Assembly (NCBI GenBank): GCA_017939945.1
Contig: JAGAZS010000007.1
Coordinates: 1 to 6,137, forward strand
Length of the DNA stretch: 6,137 nt
Direction: 5' to 3'
Origin: Schwartzia sp. (in: firmicutes)
GTDB lineage: Bacteria; Bacillota; Negativicutes; Selenomonadales; Selenomonadaceae
Position numbers and translations under genes: made by a program. Below are positions 5,961 through 6,137 of the stretch, in pieces; position 1 is the stretch's first letter, and the number at the start of each line of letters is the position of its first letter. The notes under the pieces were generated by a model that was not told the origin of the DNA, ran no database searches, and saw nothing but the letters and a program-made list of their open reading frames with translations.

Positions 5961-6137
5961 CGATCTTGTACCTCCGTTCGAGCCATGCCACGAGCCTCGA
6001 AATCGAGACCGTCATCGCCAGATAAATGATCGCGACGCAAAGCCAGATTTCAAGTGAAGCGTATGTACGCGCGATAATCAGCTGACCGCGCCGCGTCAGT
6101 TCCTCGAACCCGATGACCGACACCAGCGACGAATCCT
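5947..6137 (-). CDS. Polar amino acid ABC transporter permease, C-terminal end (partial)
   Basis: The last 63 codons of a HisM/GlnP-type permease; the 5' end is beyond the right edge. DSSLVSVIGFEELTRRGQ is the typical segment near the cytoplasmic coupling loop of this family. It is followed by a final membrane helix (EIWLCVAIIYLAMTVSI) and a basic tail ending LERRYKIDDQR. It overlaps the ATPase start by 14 nt, so both belong to the same importer. The gene for the solute-binding protein is presumably upstream, outside the window. Confidence 0.93.
   Translation of the reverse strand, partial: DSSLVSVIGFEELTRRGQLIIARTYASLEIWLCVAIIYLAMTVSISRLVAWLERRYKIDDQR

Noticed and set aside
4005..6029. 674-codon open frame on the plus strand
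   Set aside because: It spans the antisense of the glycosyltransferase, the ATPase and the permease end, crossing three real gene boundaries. It is His/Arg-rich with no recognisable motif and no ribosome site.
1..6137. CRISPR arrays, tRNA or rRNA genes, insertion sequences
   Set aside because: No spaced direct repeats, cloverleaf-like segments, rRNA signatures, transposase motifs or terminal inverted repeats were seen on either strand.

Overview
The window reads as one strand of a Gram-negative-type Firmicute, most likely a member of the Negativicutes such as Selenomonas or a relative. That placement is inference. It rests on GC-rich coding DNA with strong Firmicute-style GGAGG ribosome binding sites, alongside a GT9 heptosyltransferase-family enzyme of the kind used to build lipopolysaccharide. 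All convincing genes lie on the minus strand, so the biological order runs from high to low coordinates.

Region A (6137 to 3924): the C-terminal end of a polar amino acid ABC permease overlaps its ATPase (5244-5960). A GT9 glycosyltransferase (3924-5207) follows after a 36-nt gap. The ATPase has every expected motif, but the Walker A lysine is a glutamine codon (Q40).

Region B (3923 to 3471): a 192-nt spacer contains a perfect-consensus sigma-70 promoter (TTGACA, 17 nt, TATAAT). It drives a 65-aa cold shock protein gene that ends at a strong intrinsic terminator, so this is an isolated single-gene unit.

Region C (3470 to 1): a tight four-gene operon. It encodes a stand-alone receiver protein (138 aa), a 452-aa membrane protein of the lactose/cellobiose PTS EIIC family, a membrane-anchored BMP/PnrA-like periplasmic binding protein (373 aa), and the N-terminus of a membrane sensor protein that runs off the window edge. 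No PTS EIIA or EIIB, no ABC ATPase or permease and no sugar enzyme is present in the visible part. The EIIC protein has lost the residues that normally bind and present the sugar (GIHG reads GLFG, the NEP motif reads SVP, and GGSG is absent). The binding protein has a transmembrane anchor in place of a lipobox.

The simplest reading of region C is a signalling system. A binding protein and a transport-dead EIIC fold would act as ligand-sensing parts feeding a membrane sensor and a phosphorylatable receiver. This is the most interesting part of the window. The output domain of the sensor lies outside it, so the signalling chemistry is unknown.
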